In this document: piece after piece, positions 1-9,800 of the stretch
How the letters are laid out: each line of letters opens with the position of its first letter
Position numbering within the stretch: the stretch's first letter is position 1
NCBI RefSeq assembly: GCF_004210215.2
Contig: NZ_CP067394.1
Span: forward strand, 2,418,001 to 2,482,000
Direction: 5' to 3'
From: Cryobacterium sp. SO1
GTDB taxonomy: Bacteria > Actinomycetota > Actinomycetes > Actinomycetales > Microbacteriaceae
Length of the DNA: 64,000 nucleotides
Position numbers and translations under genes: made by a program
The notes under the pieces: generated by a model
Databases searched by the model: none
The model's input: only the letters and a program-made list of their open reading frames with translations
What the model was told of the DNA's origin: nothing

Positions 1-1
1 G

Positions 2-1138
2 GCCTTCGCCAGCGAACTCCTCGTGGCGCTTTATATCTTCACCCAGCTGAAGATCATCAAGGATGCGCCGTTCCTCGGCAGGAAACCGCGATTCGACTGG
101 ACTGGATTCATCCTCAGCTCCGCCGGACTCATCACCGTGGTCCTAGGCATCGTGATGGCCTCGGCGTACGGCCTGTTCGTCAGCCGGGTCGACGTGGAGG
201 TGTTCGGTCAGGTTGTGCTCACAGCAGGCCAGATCTCCCCCACCGTGATCCTCGTGTCGATCGGACTGCTCGTCCTGATCGTCTTCATCCTGGTGGAGCG
301 GAGCCGGGACCGGCACCACCACGACACCCTTCTCGACCTGAGTCTCTTCAGCATCCGCGCCGTCTCATCCGGAACATCCGTGCAGCTGCTGCAGTACCTC
401 GTGCTGACCGGCGCGATCTTCGCATTGTCTCTCTACGTGCAGATGGAGTTGAATTACTCGGCCATTCAGAGTGGGCTCACCCTGCTGCCGCTGTCCCTGG
501 CCGTGCTCCTCTCGGCCGGGGTCAGCGGGCGGGTTTTCAGTCGCCGGTTCGCCCCGCGCTCGGTTATTCTCGCCGGCTTCGGCATCATCGTGCTGGGGGC
601 CGCGGCGATGGGGCTGCTGGCCAGGGATGCGACCAGCGGCACCCAGTTCATCCTGGGACTGGCGCTGGTCGGCTTCGGTGCGGGCACCATAGCCTCCCAG
701 AACCAGAACCTCATCATGTCGTCGGTGAAACCGCAACGGTCCAATGAGACGTCTGGGGTGATCAACACCGCGCAGAACATCGGGGCGTCGCTCGGAACGT
801 CGCTGGCCGGGGCACTGATCCTGTCGGTGTTCGTGCTGACTGCCACGAGCCTGATCGACGACAGTCCGGCGTTCACTGCGTCGGAGCAATCACAACTGGA
901 CACGGCGGTCACCGAGAAGGCGCAGATCATCAGCGACGCCCAGCTCAGCACCGCGATCTCGGAGTACCCGGCCGAGCAGCAGGACGCGATGATCGCCATC
1001 AATGCCGATGCCAGGCAGACCGCGCTGACGGTGGTTTATGCCGGACTGGCGTTGGCCGGTCTCCTCGGTTTCGGCGCGGCCCTGCGGCTGCCCAGAACCC
1101 CGCCGCTGGCGAGCACCGCGACACGGGCCGAGGTGTAG
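2..1138 (+). CDS. MFS transporter, DHA2 (EmrB/QacA-like), 5'-truncated by the window
   Basis: This is the C-terminal part of a 14-TM drug/proton antiporter of the plasma membrane. The frame is open from base 2 and the gene starts before the window; a GTG at 23 is internal. Visible are successive hydrophobic segments, a cytoplasmic loop rich in Arg and His (ERSRDRHHHD), and a late-DHA2 segment with SGVINTAQNIGASLG, typical of TM11-12 in this family. A hydrophilic extracellular loop of about 60 residues precedes the last TM helix. The substrate cannot be told from sequence. The gene is convergent with the FHA gene at 1207-1905. Confidence 0.85.
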   Translation, partial: AFASELLVALYIFTQLKIIKDAPFLGRKPRFDWTGFILSSAGLITVVLGIVMASAYGLFVSRVDVEVFGQVVLTAGQISPTVILVSIGLLVLIVFILVERSRDRHHHDTLLDLSLFSIRAVSSGTSVQLLQYLVLTGAIFALSLYVQMELNYSAIQSGLTLLPLSLAVLLSAGVSGRVFSRRFAPRSVILAGFGIIVLGAAAMGLLARDATSGTQFILGLALVGFGAGTIASQNQNLIMSSVKPQRSNETSGVINTAQNIGASLGTSLAGALILSVFVLTATSLIDDSPAFTASEQSQLDTAVTEKAQIISDAQLSTAISEYPAEQQDAMIAINADARQTALTVVYAGLALAGLLGFGAALRLPRTPPLASTATRAEV

Positions 1139-1167
1139 CCGTAACTGTTACTCGTTCGGACTATTGT

Positions 1168-1183
1168 GCCCGGTGCGCCGGGC
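1168..1183. terminator. Possible bidirectional hairpin between convergent genes
   Basis: A GCCCGG stem, TGCG loop and CCGGGC stem lie in the 68-bp gap between two convergent genes. There is no T-tract on either side, so the call rests only on hairpin and position. Confidence 0.3.
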
Positions 1184-1206
1184 GCAGATGTCCGCTTCGG
1201 CAACAG

Positions 1207-1905
1207 TCAGGCCCGGGTGACCTCGACGGCGAATTCGCCGAGCATCAGTCGGGTGTCGGCCGGGAGCGGGGTGCGGATGCCGGGTTCGAGTTCCACCCTG
1301 CTCCCGTCGGCGCCGATGAGGCTCACGCCATTGGTGGAGTGCAGATCGGTGACCGAAAGGTCGTCGTCGAAGGAAAGCTCCACGAGGGCGTGTGACTTGG
1401 AGACCGACCGGGCAGGGTCGACGACGCTGACCATGGTGGAGGGCCGCCGGGTCACCGGCGAGGGGTCGCGGCCGAAGACGAGCGATCCGGTCACCGGCAT
1501 CCGTTGGCCGTCGGCCAGTCGCAGCTGCCAGCCGGTCACGGTCTGAGCCGGCGCAGCATTGCCGTGTACTGCGCTGACGGGCGCGACACTGACGGGCGCG
1601 GCGCCGAGGGGGGCGACACTGACGGGGGCGGCGCTGACGAACGGGCGCGGCGGCACCGGCGTGGTGCCCAGCTTGGTGGGCACGAACGCAGGGATGGCCA
1701 GGACCGCCGGCGACGGACCCGTCGGCGGCGCCGCGTCCCCCGCCGGTGTCGCCGCCGGAGCCGGGGCGTCGCGCACGGGCGGGACGATGACGAGCGAAAC
1801 ACTGACGAGCGGGTCGGCGTGGGGAACTCGTGCCGTCACCTCGTCACTCTCGTCGCTGGACGGGAACATCCCCGGTGGGGGAACGATGAAACCCGGCTTA
1901 TCCAC
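1207..1905 (-). CDS. FHA domain protein, last gene of the surface-protein locus
   Basis: This is a phosphothreonine-binding adaptor of 232 aa. A Pro/Ala-rich disordered region of about 140 residues is followed by a C-terminal FHA domain with the canonical pieces: VFGRDPSP (binding Arg), SVSKSHALVE (Ser and His) and DLHSTNG (Asn). I chose the GTG at 1905, giving V/M-DKPGFIVPPPG, because this leaves a 70-bp gap after the upstream gene; an ATG at 2001 would overlap it by 26 bp and add a low-quality leader. It ends the minus-strand series that includes a Ser/Thr kinase (18560-20215) and a PP2C phosphatase (21591-22493), its likely signalling partners. No transmembrane segment is visible. Confidence 0.85.
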   Translation of the reverse strand: MDKPGFIVPPPGMFPSSDESDEVTARVPHADPLVSVSLVIVPPVRDAPAPAATPAGDAAPPTGPSPAVLAIPAFVPTKLGTTPVPPRPFVSAAPVSVAPLGAAPVSVAPVSAVHGNAAPAQTVTGWQLRLADGQRMPVTGSLVFGRDPSPVTRRPSTMVSVVDPARSVSKSHALVELSFDDDLSVTDLHSTNGVSLIGADGSRVELEPGIRTPLPADTRLMLGEFAVEVTRA

Positions 1906-1975
1906 TGTGGGTCCTAACCCTGTGATCCCTCTTGGTTCCGGGTGGATTCCCGGCTCGCGTATGCGCTGATCAAGC

Positions 1976-4552
1976 CTAGCCGCGGCCTCGGGCGGTGGCA
2001 CGGCCGCCGCGCAGGTTCACCTGGTTCCAGTCCCGCTTGGACCGCAGCCGGAACCGGCTGAACAGCCGGCGCAGACGCCCGGCGGAGGTTTTCGCGGTGG
2101 CGAGGGACTCCTCGGCCTGAGTCCAGGTGGTTTCAACGAGCTCGTCGTCGACGTCGGCGCCGCCGAATACGGCGCTGTCGACGGCGTCGGCCACCGGCAC
2201 CAGGCGGTGCGCGGCCACGAACGCGGCCGTGTCGACGACCTCGATCGGCTGGGCCTCGGCGGGATCGGCGGCGCCCATGTCGGTACCCGCGGCCGCCTCG
2301 GTCCCGGCGACCCGGCTGCGCGGTTTTTTGGGTTCAGGCTGACCGGCCAGCTGAGCGGCCAGCTGAGCGTCCAGGCTCACCGCGACCTGACGGCGGGTCG
2401 AGTCCCTCGGTACGTCGAAGCCGAGCTCGGCGAATCCGTCGGTCAGCTCGGACCAGGCGCCGGCGGCACGCTGATCACCGGTGCCCAGGGTTTTGCGCCG
2501 GCGCCGGCGCCGGGCCTTGAGCGCGGCGACGATCAGCAACGGCACACCGAGCAGCAGCAGTGGGATGCCCACCACCCCGATGATCGCCCACGCCCAGCCG
2601 GGCAGCACGAAGTCCTTGTCCTTGCTCTCGTTCTTGGTGTCGTCGATCTCCACCGCCGTGAGCAGGTCGTCGGCCTCGTTGTCCATCCGCGGGGGCTGCC
2701 GCACCTGCGGCTGCGGCACCGTCTTGGGCTTGGGAGTCTGGTCCTGGGGCACGTCGGTCTGCTCGGGAGTGGGATAGAACGCGACCCAGCCGATGCCGTC
2801 GAACGCTACCTCGACCCAGGCCGTCACGTCCGTTCCGGTGACCTCGACGCTGGTGGCGTCTTCGGGCACCTCGGGCGCGAAGCCCATGACCACCCGCGCC
2901 GGGTAGTTCAGGCTGCGCGCCATCAGGGCCATGGCCGCCGCGTACTGTTCCTCGTCACCGACCATCTGGGTGCGGGTGAAAAGCTCGTTGAGCCGGTCGG
3001 CTCCGTGGCCGGCGCGGGACGGGATACCGTCGGACGCGAGCCCGTGACTGAGGAATCCCTTGGTCTTCAGCGCCTGCTCGATGGCGCGCAGGCTGTCGAT
3101 GGGCGTGTCGGTGCCGCCGGAGTACTCGATGGCCTTGGCCACGACGACGTCGGGGATGTTCTGAACGCTCGGCAGGGTGACCTCGGCCACGGGAACGTCG
3201 GCGAGGTCTTCGTCCCGGTAGGTCTGCTGCAACATGGCGGACATCGTGTACTCGTACCCCGGATGCACCCCGTTGGTGAGCACGGAGGTTCCACTGTCGG
3301 CGTTGTAGCGCAGGTTCTCCGATTCGGCCTGACTGTCGGCGTCGTCGAAGTCGACCGTGCTCGGGTACCCCACCCCGGGCAGCCAGACGTCTTCGTAGCC
3401 GACCACGTCGACGGTCACGGTTCTGTTCTGGGCGCTGGTGACCAACGGCGGCTCAGGGATGGTGCGGCCGACGAGGCGGAAGCTGCCGGAACCGTTGGCG
3501 ACGCTCTCGGCGGCGGCCACGTTCCAGAGTTTGCCGTCATAGGCATCCATGCTGGCCAGGCGCACCACTTCGCCCGGCTGCAGGCCGGAGACCGTGAACA
3601 GTGGGGTGTCCGCGAGGGTCTTGGTGTACTGCCGGAAGCCGGACAGTGGGCTGTTGAACTCGAGGGGGTCGAAGGGCGGCTGGATCTCCTCGCGTAGGAC
3701 GAAACGGTCCTTCGGGTTGGGGGCGAGCACACCGCCGACGAGGGCGCCGATCAGGATGGCTCCCAGCATCACCGTTGCGGTGCCCAGGAGTTTGCGGCGC
3801 AGGAGCCGTCTGCGGCCCGCGGCGTCCGCGCCTTGCACGCTGGTGCGTCGCCAGCCGACCCAGACGATGGCGACCACGGCGAAGGCCACGCCGCGCAGGC
3901 CCGCGAAGTAGGTCTTGTCGGTGCCCATCAGGATGCCGGTCAGGTAGAGCAGCACCGGCCCAATGAGCAGGATGCCGGTGCGCCAGGCGGTGCGGCGGCG
4001 CCCGGGCAGCCAGCGGCTGGCCAGCATGGTACCCACCAGGGCCACCAGCCAGGCGGCGAAGTACGGCAGCACCGGCATGTAGTAGGGCGCTTCGACGGGC
4101 GTTCCGAGGGTCACGATGTCGGCCCAGCCGAAGACGGCACCGAGCGCGAGCCCGGCGGTGGAGGCGATGCTGGGCAGCACGCCGATCAGCGCCTCCCCAG
4201 GCATGGTGAACGGGGTGCCGAGGAGGAAGTAGAGCAGGATCGCGGCGAGCACGTTGGTGACCACGCCGAGCCGCAGCATGTAGCCGAGAACGGCGGCGCC
4301 GGTGCCGACGAGCAGCCCGCCGAGGCCGGCCACCAGGAAGTTGTAGTCGCCGAAGGAGGTCTCCAGGCCGAGCACACCGAGCAGGGAGAGCAACGACAGA
4401 ACGGCGACATCGGTCCAGCCGGTGCTTGGGAATCGCCGGAGCGCCGCGCGAACGGTGCCGGTGCCGGCGGTGGTGGTGGCGGTGCTGGCCGCGGTGCTGT
4501 CGGCGCGGGCCGGCTCTGGAATGCTGCGGGCAGCGCGGGTGAAGCGGCTCAT
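1976..4552 (-). CDS. TgpA-like membrane protein with degenerate transglutaminase fold (DUF3488-type)
   Basis: The protein has 858 aa. Residues about 45-270 hold a block of TM helices, then a large extracytoplasmic part, a transglutaminase-like domain at about 525-600, a Pro-rich linker, a final TM helix at about 650-675 and a cytoplasmic tail with a poly-Arg stretch. The fold signature is clear (ALMARSLNYPARVVMGF, then AWVEVAFDGIGWVAFYPTP). The three catalytic positions are not: the usual Cys is replaced within GDEEQYAAA, the His before AWVEV is Thr, and the Asp of DPT is Tyr. It is therefore probably a structural or peptide-binding relative rather than a cross-linker or protease. It overlaps the DUF58 gene by an ATGA and sits in the usual moxR-DUF58-transglutaminase order. 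Confidence 0.9.
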   Translation of the reverse strand: MSRFTRAARSIPEPARADSTAASTATTTAGTGTVRAALRRFPSTGWTDVAVLSLLSLLGVLGLETSFGDYNFLVAGLGGLLVGTGAAVLGYMLRLGVVTNVLAAILLYFLLGTPFTMPGEALIGVLPSIASTAGLALGAVFGWADIVTLGTPVEAPYYMPVLPYFAAWLVALVGTMLASRWLPGRRRTAWRTGILLIGPVLLYLTGILMGTDKTYFAGLRGVAFAVVAIVWVGWRRTSVQGADAAGRRRLLRRKLLGTATVMLGAILIGALVGGVLAPNPKDRFVLREEIQPPFDPLEFNSPLSGFRQYTKTLADTPLFTVSGLQPGEVVRLASMDAYDGKLWNVAAAESVANGSGSFRLVGRTIPEPPLVTSAQNRTVTVDVVGYEDVWLPGVGYPSTVDFDDADSQAESENLRYNADSGTSVLTNGVHPGYEYTMSAMLQQTYRDEDLADVPVAEVTLPSVQNIPDVVVAKAIEYSGGTDTPIDSLRAIEQALKTKGFLSHGLASDGIPSRAGHGADRLNELFTRTQMVGDEEQYAAAMALMARSLNYPARVVMGFAPEVPEDATSVEVTGTDVTAWVEVAFDGIGWVAFYPTPEQTDVPQDQTPKPKTVPQPQVRQPPRMDNEADDLLTAVEIDDTKNESKDKDFVLPGWAWAIIGVVGIPLLLLGVPLLIVAALKARRRRRRKTLGTGDQRAAGAWSELTDGFAELGFDVPRDSTRRQVAVSLDAQLAAQLAGQPEPKKPRSRVAGTEAAAGTDMGAADPAEAQPIEVVDTAAFVAAHRLVPVADAVDSAVFGGADVDDELVETTWTQAEESLATAKTSAGRLRRLFSRFRLRSKRDWNQVNLRGGRATARGRG

Positions 4553-5850
4553 CGGTGGACCCGTCGGAGAAGTTTGGGCAGGTCGGCGAGGTCGCCGAGA
4601 GTGAGGACCGTGAGGCCCGACACCGTGGACAACCGGGACTGGGCCCCGGGTTCGATACGGAAGGCGATGGTTGTGGTGTCCTTGCCGAAGAGGGTCTGCG
4701 CGGCGCGGAACTCGGTGAGGTCGATCAGGGAACCGGCGACCACCATCACCACGCTCGGCGGCGGCAGGCGCCTGGTAGCGATGCGGGCGAATTCACGCAG
4801 GCTGGGGAACTCGTCACTGACCGCTTCGATGCGGGACGAGTCGTCGAGCAGGGCCACCGGCGTCGCGGTGCGCAGGGCCAGCTTCTCGGAGACCACGCTG
4901 ATTCCGGTGCCGTCCCTGATCACCTGGAGGGCCAGCGACGCCGTCACGGAGACGGCTAGTTCGAACTCGTCCTCCGAGGCGTAGTAGCGGGACTCCGCGG
5001 TGTGCACGATGGTGAGTTGGGTGCGCCGGGTCTCTTCGAATTGCCGCACCATCAGCTGGCCGGTGCGCGCGGAGGTACGCCAGTGCACGTTGCGGAGGGC
5101 ATCGCCGGGTTCGTAGGCGCGCAGGGCGTGGAAGGAGATGTCGTCGCTGGTGATCTTCTTGGTGATCTCACCCTCGAGGTCGCGCATCAGGCCGGCGGCC
5201 GATGAGGCGATCCGGGTGGTCACCGGGTGCACGAACAGTTCAACGGCCTCGGTCCAGCGCACGATGCGGCGCAGCAGCCCCAGCTGGTCACCACGAACCG
5301 AGACGGCGGGGCCGGCAACGATCACGGCCCGGCGGTGGGTGGGTACGGCGAAGAGCTCGTCGTGCAAGGCGGCGGCGGCCAGCCCGGGGATCACGAACTC
5401 CGCCAGGCCGCTGCCGACCGGAAGTTCCATGCGGGCGGGCAGCAGGGCGCGCTCTCCCGAGTTGGTGACGGTCATCTGACCGAGCGCACGGCCGCCGGCC
5501 ACGACCCGGTGCGGATTCAGCTGCAGGTCGACGGTGTAGGTGGCGCGGCCCACGATGAACGGCACGGCTACCAGCATCGCGGCCAGCAGGGTGGTGGCGA
5601 GGTAGGTGAATTCGACCCAGCCGAAGGTGATGCTGAGTCCGTAGGACAGTAGTGCTCCCAGCAGCACGAGCCGGCCGGCCGGGCCGATCACGTCGGTGAC
5701 CGGCCGGATGCGCTGCCAGGCGACGGCCAGCACCTGGCGCAGCAGGCGCCAGGCGTTCTGCGCCCCGGCGCCGAGTGCGCGCGCCAGCGACCTCAGGGCG
5801 TGTTCGGCCGGTGAGGTTCTGCGGGCGGCGCGTTCGGGGCGGGGTTTCAT
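4549..5850 (-). CDS. DUF58 domain-containing membrane protein
   Basis: The protein has 433 aa. Two TM helices at about 60-110 precede a long soluble region. The DUF58 signature GDALRNVHWRTSARTGQLMV is present at about residues 250-270, and a VWA-like C-terminal region follows. DUF58 proteins accompany MoxR ATPases, which are thought to remodel or assemble them with VWA or transglutaminase-fold partners at the membrane; no enzymatic activity is established. Both gene ends overlap neighbours by four bases (moxR upstream, transglutaminase-like gene downstream), which implies translational coupling. Confidence 0.92.
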   Translation of the reverse strand: MKPRPERAARRTSPAEHALRSLARALGAGAQNAWRLLRQVLAVAWQRIRPVTDVIGPAGRLVLLGALLSYGLSITFGWVEFTYLATTLLAAMLVAVPFIVGRATYTVDLQLNPHRVVAGGRALGQMTVTNSGERALLPARMELPVGSGLAEFVIPGLAAAALHDELFAVPTHRRAVIVAGPAVSVRGDQLGLLRRIVRWTEAVELFVHPVTTRIASSAAGLMRDLEGEITKKITSDDISFHALRAYEPGDALRNVHWRTSARTGQLMVRQFEETRRTQLTIVHTAESRYYASEDEFELAVSVTASLALQVIRDGTGISVVSEKLALRTATPVALLDDSSRIEAVSDEFPSLREFARIATRRLPPPSVVMVVAGSLIDLTEFRAAQTLFGKDTTTIAFRIEPGAQSRLSTVSGLTVLTLGDLADLPKLLRRVHR

Positions 5851-6815
5851 GCGGCGCGGAATGCGGGCGGTGCGACCTCGACCAGGATGCGGTTGACAAT
5901 GTCCTCGGCGGTGACGCCGGCGAAGTCGGCTTCGGGGTCGACCATGATGCGGTGGGCGAGCACGGGCACGGCGAGGTCACGGATGTCGTCGGGGGCAACG
6001 AAGGTACGTCCCTGCGACAACGCCCAGGTCTTGGAGGCGCGGGCGAGGGCCAGGGCGCCGCGCATGCTGACGCCGAGGGTGGACGACACGTCGGTGCGGG
6101 TGGCGGTGACGATCTCGTTGAGGTAGCCGAGCACGGCGGCGTCCACGAACACCTCGGAGGCGAGCTGGGCCATGGTGACCACGGAGCTGGACGCGATGAT
6201 GGGCGTGATACCGGCATCTCTGGCCCGGTTCGACGAGTCGAGCAGCAGGGTCACCGCCGTGTCGTGGTCGGGGTAGCCGAGCGACGTCTTGAACAGGAAG
6301 CGGTCCAGCTGGGCCTCGGGGAGCGTGTAGGTGCCGGCCTGCTCGATCGGGTTCTGGGTGGCGATCACCATGAACGGGCTGCCGACCTCGTGGCTGACAC
6401 CGTCGACGGTGACCCGGCCCTCTTCCATGACCTCCAGCAGCGCCGACTGGGTCTTGGGGCTGGCCCGGTTGATCTCGTCGGCGAGCACAATGGAGGCGAA
6501 GATCGGTCCCTTGTGGAACTCGAACAGGCCCTTGCCCTGGTCGTAGATCGTGACACCGGTGACATCGGAGGGCAGCAGGTCCGGGGTGAACTGGATGCGC
6601 GAGTGGGTGCCGTCGAGGGTGTTGGCCAGGGCCTTGGCGAGCACGGTCTTGCCGGTACCGGGAAAATCCTCCAGCAGCACGTGGCCATTGGTGAGCATCG
6701 CGGCCACAACCAGGCGGATCACGTGTTCCTTACCCAGGATGGCCTGTTCGACGTTGCCGGCGAGCTTGCCGAACGCCTCGGCGAACCAGTCTGCCTGTTC
6801 TTGTGTGACGCTCAT
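5847..6815 (-). CDS. moxR: MoxR family AAA+ ATPase
   Basis: This is a cytoplasmic AAA+ chaperone-like ATPase of 322 aa. Walker A is FPGTGKTVLA and Walker B is VLADEINRA, followed by the sensor region IATQNPIEQAGTYTLPEAQLDRF. The ATG at 6815 was chosen because AGGAAG lies a normal distance upstream; an in-frame start at 6929 would run into the preceding gene's coding region. It begins 25 bp after the stop of the Ig-like giant at 6841 and overlaps DUF58 by ATGA. Its likely role is assembly or activation of the DUF58/transglutaminase-fold/Ig-like surface complex. Confidence 0.95.
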   Translation of the reverse strand: MSVTQEQADWFAEAFGKLAGNVEQAILGKEHVIRLVVAAMLTNGHVLLEDFPGTGKTVLAKALANTLDGTHSRIQFTPDLLPSDVTGVTIYDQGKGLFEFHKGPIFASIVLADEINRASPKTQSALLEVMEEGRVTVDGVSHEVGSPFMVIATQNPIEQAGTYTLPEAQLDRFLFKTSLGYPDHDTAVTLLLDSSNRARDAGITPIIASSSVVTMAQLASEVFVDAAVLGYLNEIVTATRTDVSSTLGVSMRGALALARASKTWALSQGRTFVAPDDIRDLAVPVLAHRIMVDPEADFAGVTAEDIVNRILVEVAPPAFRAA

Positions 6816-6840
6816 CTGATGTTCTTCCTGTTCTCGTTCG

Positions 6841-9800
6841 TTAGCCGGAGCATGTGTTGGGCGCCAGGTTGTTCCAGGCGGCGCCGGAGATCGTGTTGGT
6901 CTCGGGGATCCCTGTGGGACCGTTGACAAGTACCTTGATGTTCTCGCCGCCGACGCGCACGCCCAGCCAGTTCTGGAGGCGCACCTTGCCGTTGACGTTC
7001 ACCGAGTAGTCGATGTTCGTGAACGCGCTCGAATCGCCGTTGATGGCGGTGGTCAGTCGGTGGTTGCCGGCGGTGAAGTTCTCGTACCTCATCTCCACAT
7101 AGTTCCCGACAGGAGCATTGGCGCCCTTGCAGATGAACGCGCTCGGCGCCGGGGGCGGCGGGGTCGGTTGCGGGGTGGCGGTATCCGATGAGGTCCAGTC
7201 GCCGCATCCGCGCGGATTGCAGGCCCGGACCTTGTACTGGTACTGCTCATCGACGTTGCCGGTGGCCGATGCGGTCCGCGCGCCGTTGGTGGACCCGTCG
7301 GCCGCCCTGCCCTTGATCCACTGGTACTCGTAACTGCCCACGCCACGGCCGCCGTCACTGCCGGGTGCTGCCCAGCTCAGGCTGAGCGCTCCGGTACCCT
7401 GGCCGGGCGCCTTGAGGGTGGCGGATGCCGGTGCCCCCGGCCGCCCGTAAGGCGTGACGGTGTTACTGGCGGCCGACACTGCCGAGTCACCCAGGGCATT
7501 GCGCGCGGTCACGGAGAAGGCGTAGCTGGTGCCGTTGGTCAACCCTGTGATCGGGTGCGTTCCGGCGCTGGTGACAGTCTGCCTACCGCCGGTCCAGCTG
7601 ATCGTGTAGTCCAGGATTTCCGAGTTGTTGGACGACGGGGCGGCGAACGTCACGCTGGCGCTGGCGTCGCCCTCCACGGCCTGGGGTTGTTTGGGCGCAT
7701 CCGGGTTGTTGCGGATCACGAAGGTGATGCGGGCCTGGGTCTGCCGGGCGGGGTCCCTGGTGGCGTCCTGGATGCGATAGACGACAGTTAGCGTGCCGGT
7801 GGCGCCGGAGCCGGTTTTCACGGTGACGCCGCTGGCGGTGTTGCTGACCGAGGCGGTGCCGACCTGCTGTTCGATGGTGGCGGAGAGCACGGTCAGCGGT
7901 TTGCCGTCTTGAGCGAACGGGTTGTAATCGTTGTCGAGCACGGGCACGGTGATCGAGGAGCTCGGCCGGGTCTCGATGCCGGCGCCGTTGGGCCCGGCAT
8001 CGTCCACGGCCTGCGGCACCGGCCGGGTCGAGGAGACCACGCTCACGTCCACCGAGCCGGGAATGGTGAACTCCTTGTAGGTGACCGTGAAAGTGAGCCG
8101 CACCTTGGTGCCCGGCTGGGTGCCGAGCGGGGAGGAGACCGTGAGGTTGCCTCCCGAGATGGATGCGGCCACATCCGCCGTCGTGCCGCCGAGCGAGCCG
8201 TAGCTGAGCTGTTCGATGATCGCCGGGTTGGGATGCCCACTGGAGGAGCGCAGGTTCACGACAGTCGCGGCCTCGCCGGCCTGCACTGTGGCCTTGGGTG
8301 GGGTGAAGGTGGGGGCGACGTCTTCGAAGTTGGGGTCGCCGACGGTAATCGGGATGGTGAGGGTGGCCTGGTTGCCTTTGGGGTCATCGGCGCCGGTACC
8401 GTCGGTGACGACGAAGGTGAGGGAGGCGGGGCCGCGATAGTCCTTGGCCGCCACGAAGCTCAGCCCGGTGGCGCCGGTCATGGCATTGGACCCGTCGCTG
8501 TTGGTGGCGGTGGCGCCCAGCAGCAGCGCCGGCCGGCCGGACGGGACCTCGACGATGTCGCCGAGGGTCCACGACTTGGAGCCGTTCATTTTCACGACCT
8601 GCGGGCCGATGTCTTTCAGGAACGGCGGCGGGAACTGTTCCTCTTCGGGCGTGGGCTCTGTGGAGGGCGCGTTTTCGGGCTCGACGGGCTCGGGTTGGGG
8701 TTGCGGGGGCACGATGATGAACGCCGTGGCGCTGAGCTGGTCGAGCTCGTTGGTGAGCCGGTAGGCGATGGCCTGGCGTTCCTCGGACGGTCTGACCCGC
8801 ACGGTGCCGTCGGTCTGCAGCACACCGTTGTCGGCGTTGGGGCCCTCGAGGGTGATCACCAGGTCCTCGATCAGGCCGCTGGGGTTTTCGGCACCGTCCA
8901 GCACGGTCACGTCGATCGGCGTGCCGGCCAGGACCTCCTCGGGTTCGACGAAGTGGTCGATCGCCACGGGGTACTGCGCCTTGGCGTCTTCGGTGACCTT
9001 GACCTGCACAAACGCCGTGTCGGCGCCGCCATGCCCGTTGGTGATCTCGTACCGCAGCGTGTACGTGCCCTCTTCGGCCGGAGCCTTCACGATGACCCGG
9101 CTACCGTCGACCATGGCCGTGATCCCAGGATCCACCTCGGGCAGCTTCTTGGACAGCGTCAGCTTGTAACCGTTGGGATCGGAGTCGTTCAACACCACCG
9201 GGATCGACCCGGCGCGGCCGGGCTTGATCTCAATGGCGTCATCGACGGCGTTCGGGGCCAGCAGCTCGGCCGGCCGCGGAATCACGCCGATCCGAACGGT
9301 GCCCTCGGCGGTCGCGCCGAAGGTGTCCGCGACCTGGTAGGTGAACGAGTCGGTGCCGGCGGTACCGGGGTAGGCCTCGTAGATGAAGAAGTCGCTGCCC
9401 TGATCGACGATACGGCCGAGTTCGGGACTGCTGGTGACGGCGGTGAGGTAGACCGAGTCGCCGTCGGGGTCGATGCCGTCCAACGGCACCTGAACCTTGA
9501 TGGTCGACTCCGCGAAGGTGCGCATCGTGAGCGGCAGCGGGGTGGGCGGGCGGTTGCCCGCGTCATCGAGCCCGATCACCGTGAATCGCACGGTGGCGGT
9601 GGCAGTCTCCTGGAAGGAATCCGTGATCGTGTAGGCCACACTGTAGGCGCCGGCCTGGTCGGGCGCCTGGAAGCGCACCTGACTACCGGTGACGAAGGCC
9701 AGGCCGCCCACGTTCTCGGTGCCGGAGAGGTCGGGGACGACCGACATGGTGGCGGAGTCGGGGTGGTAGTCGTTGTCGAGCACCGGCACGCTGACGATGT

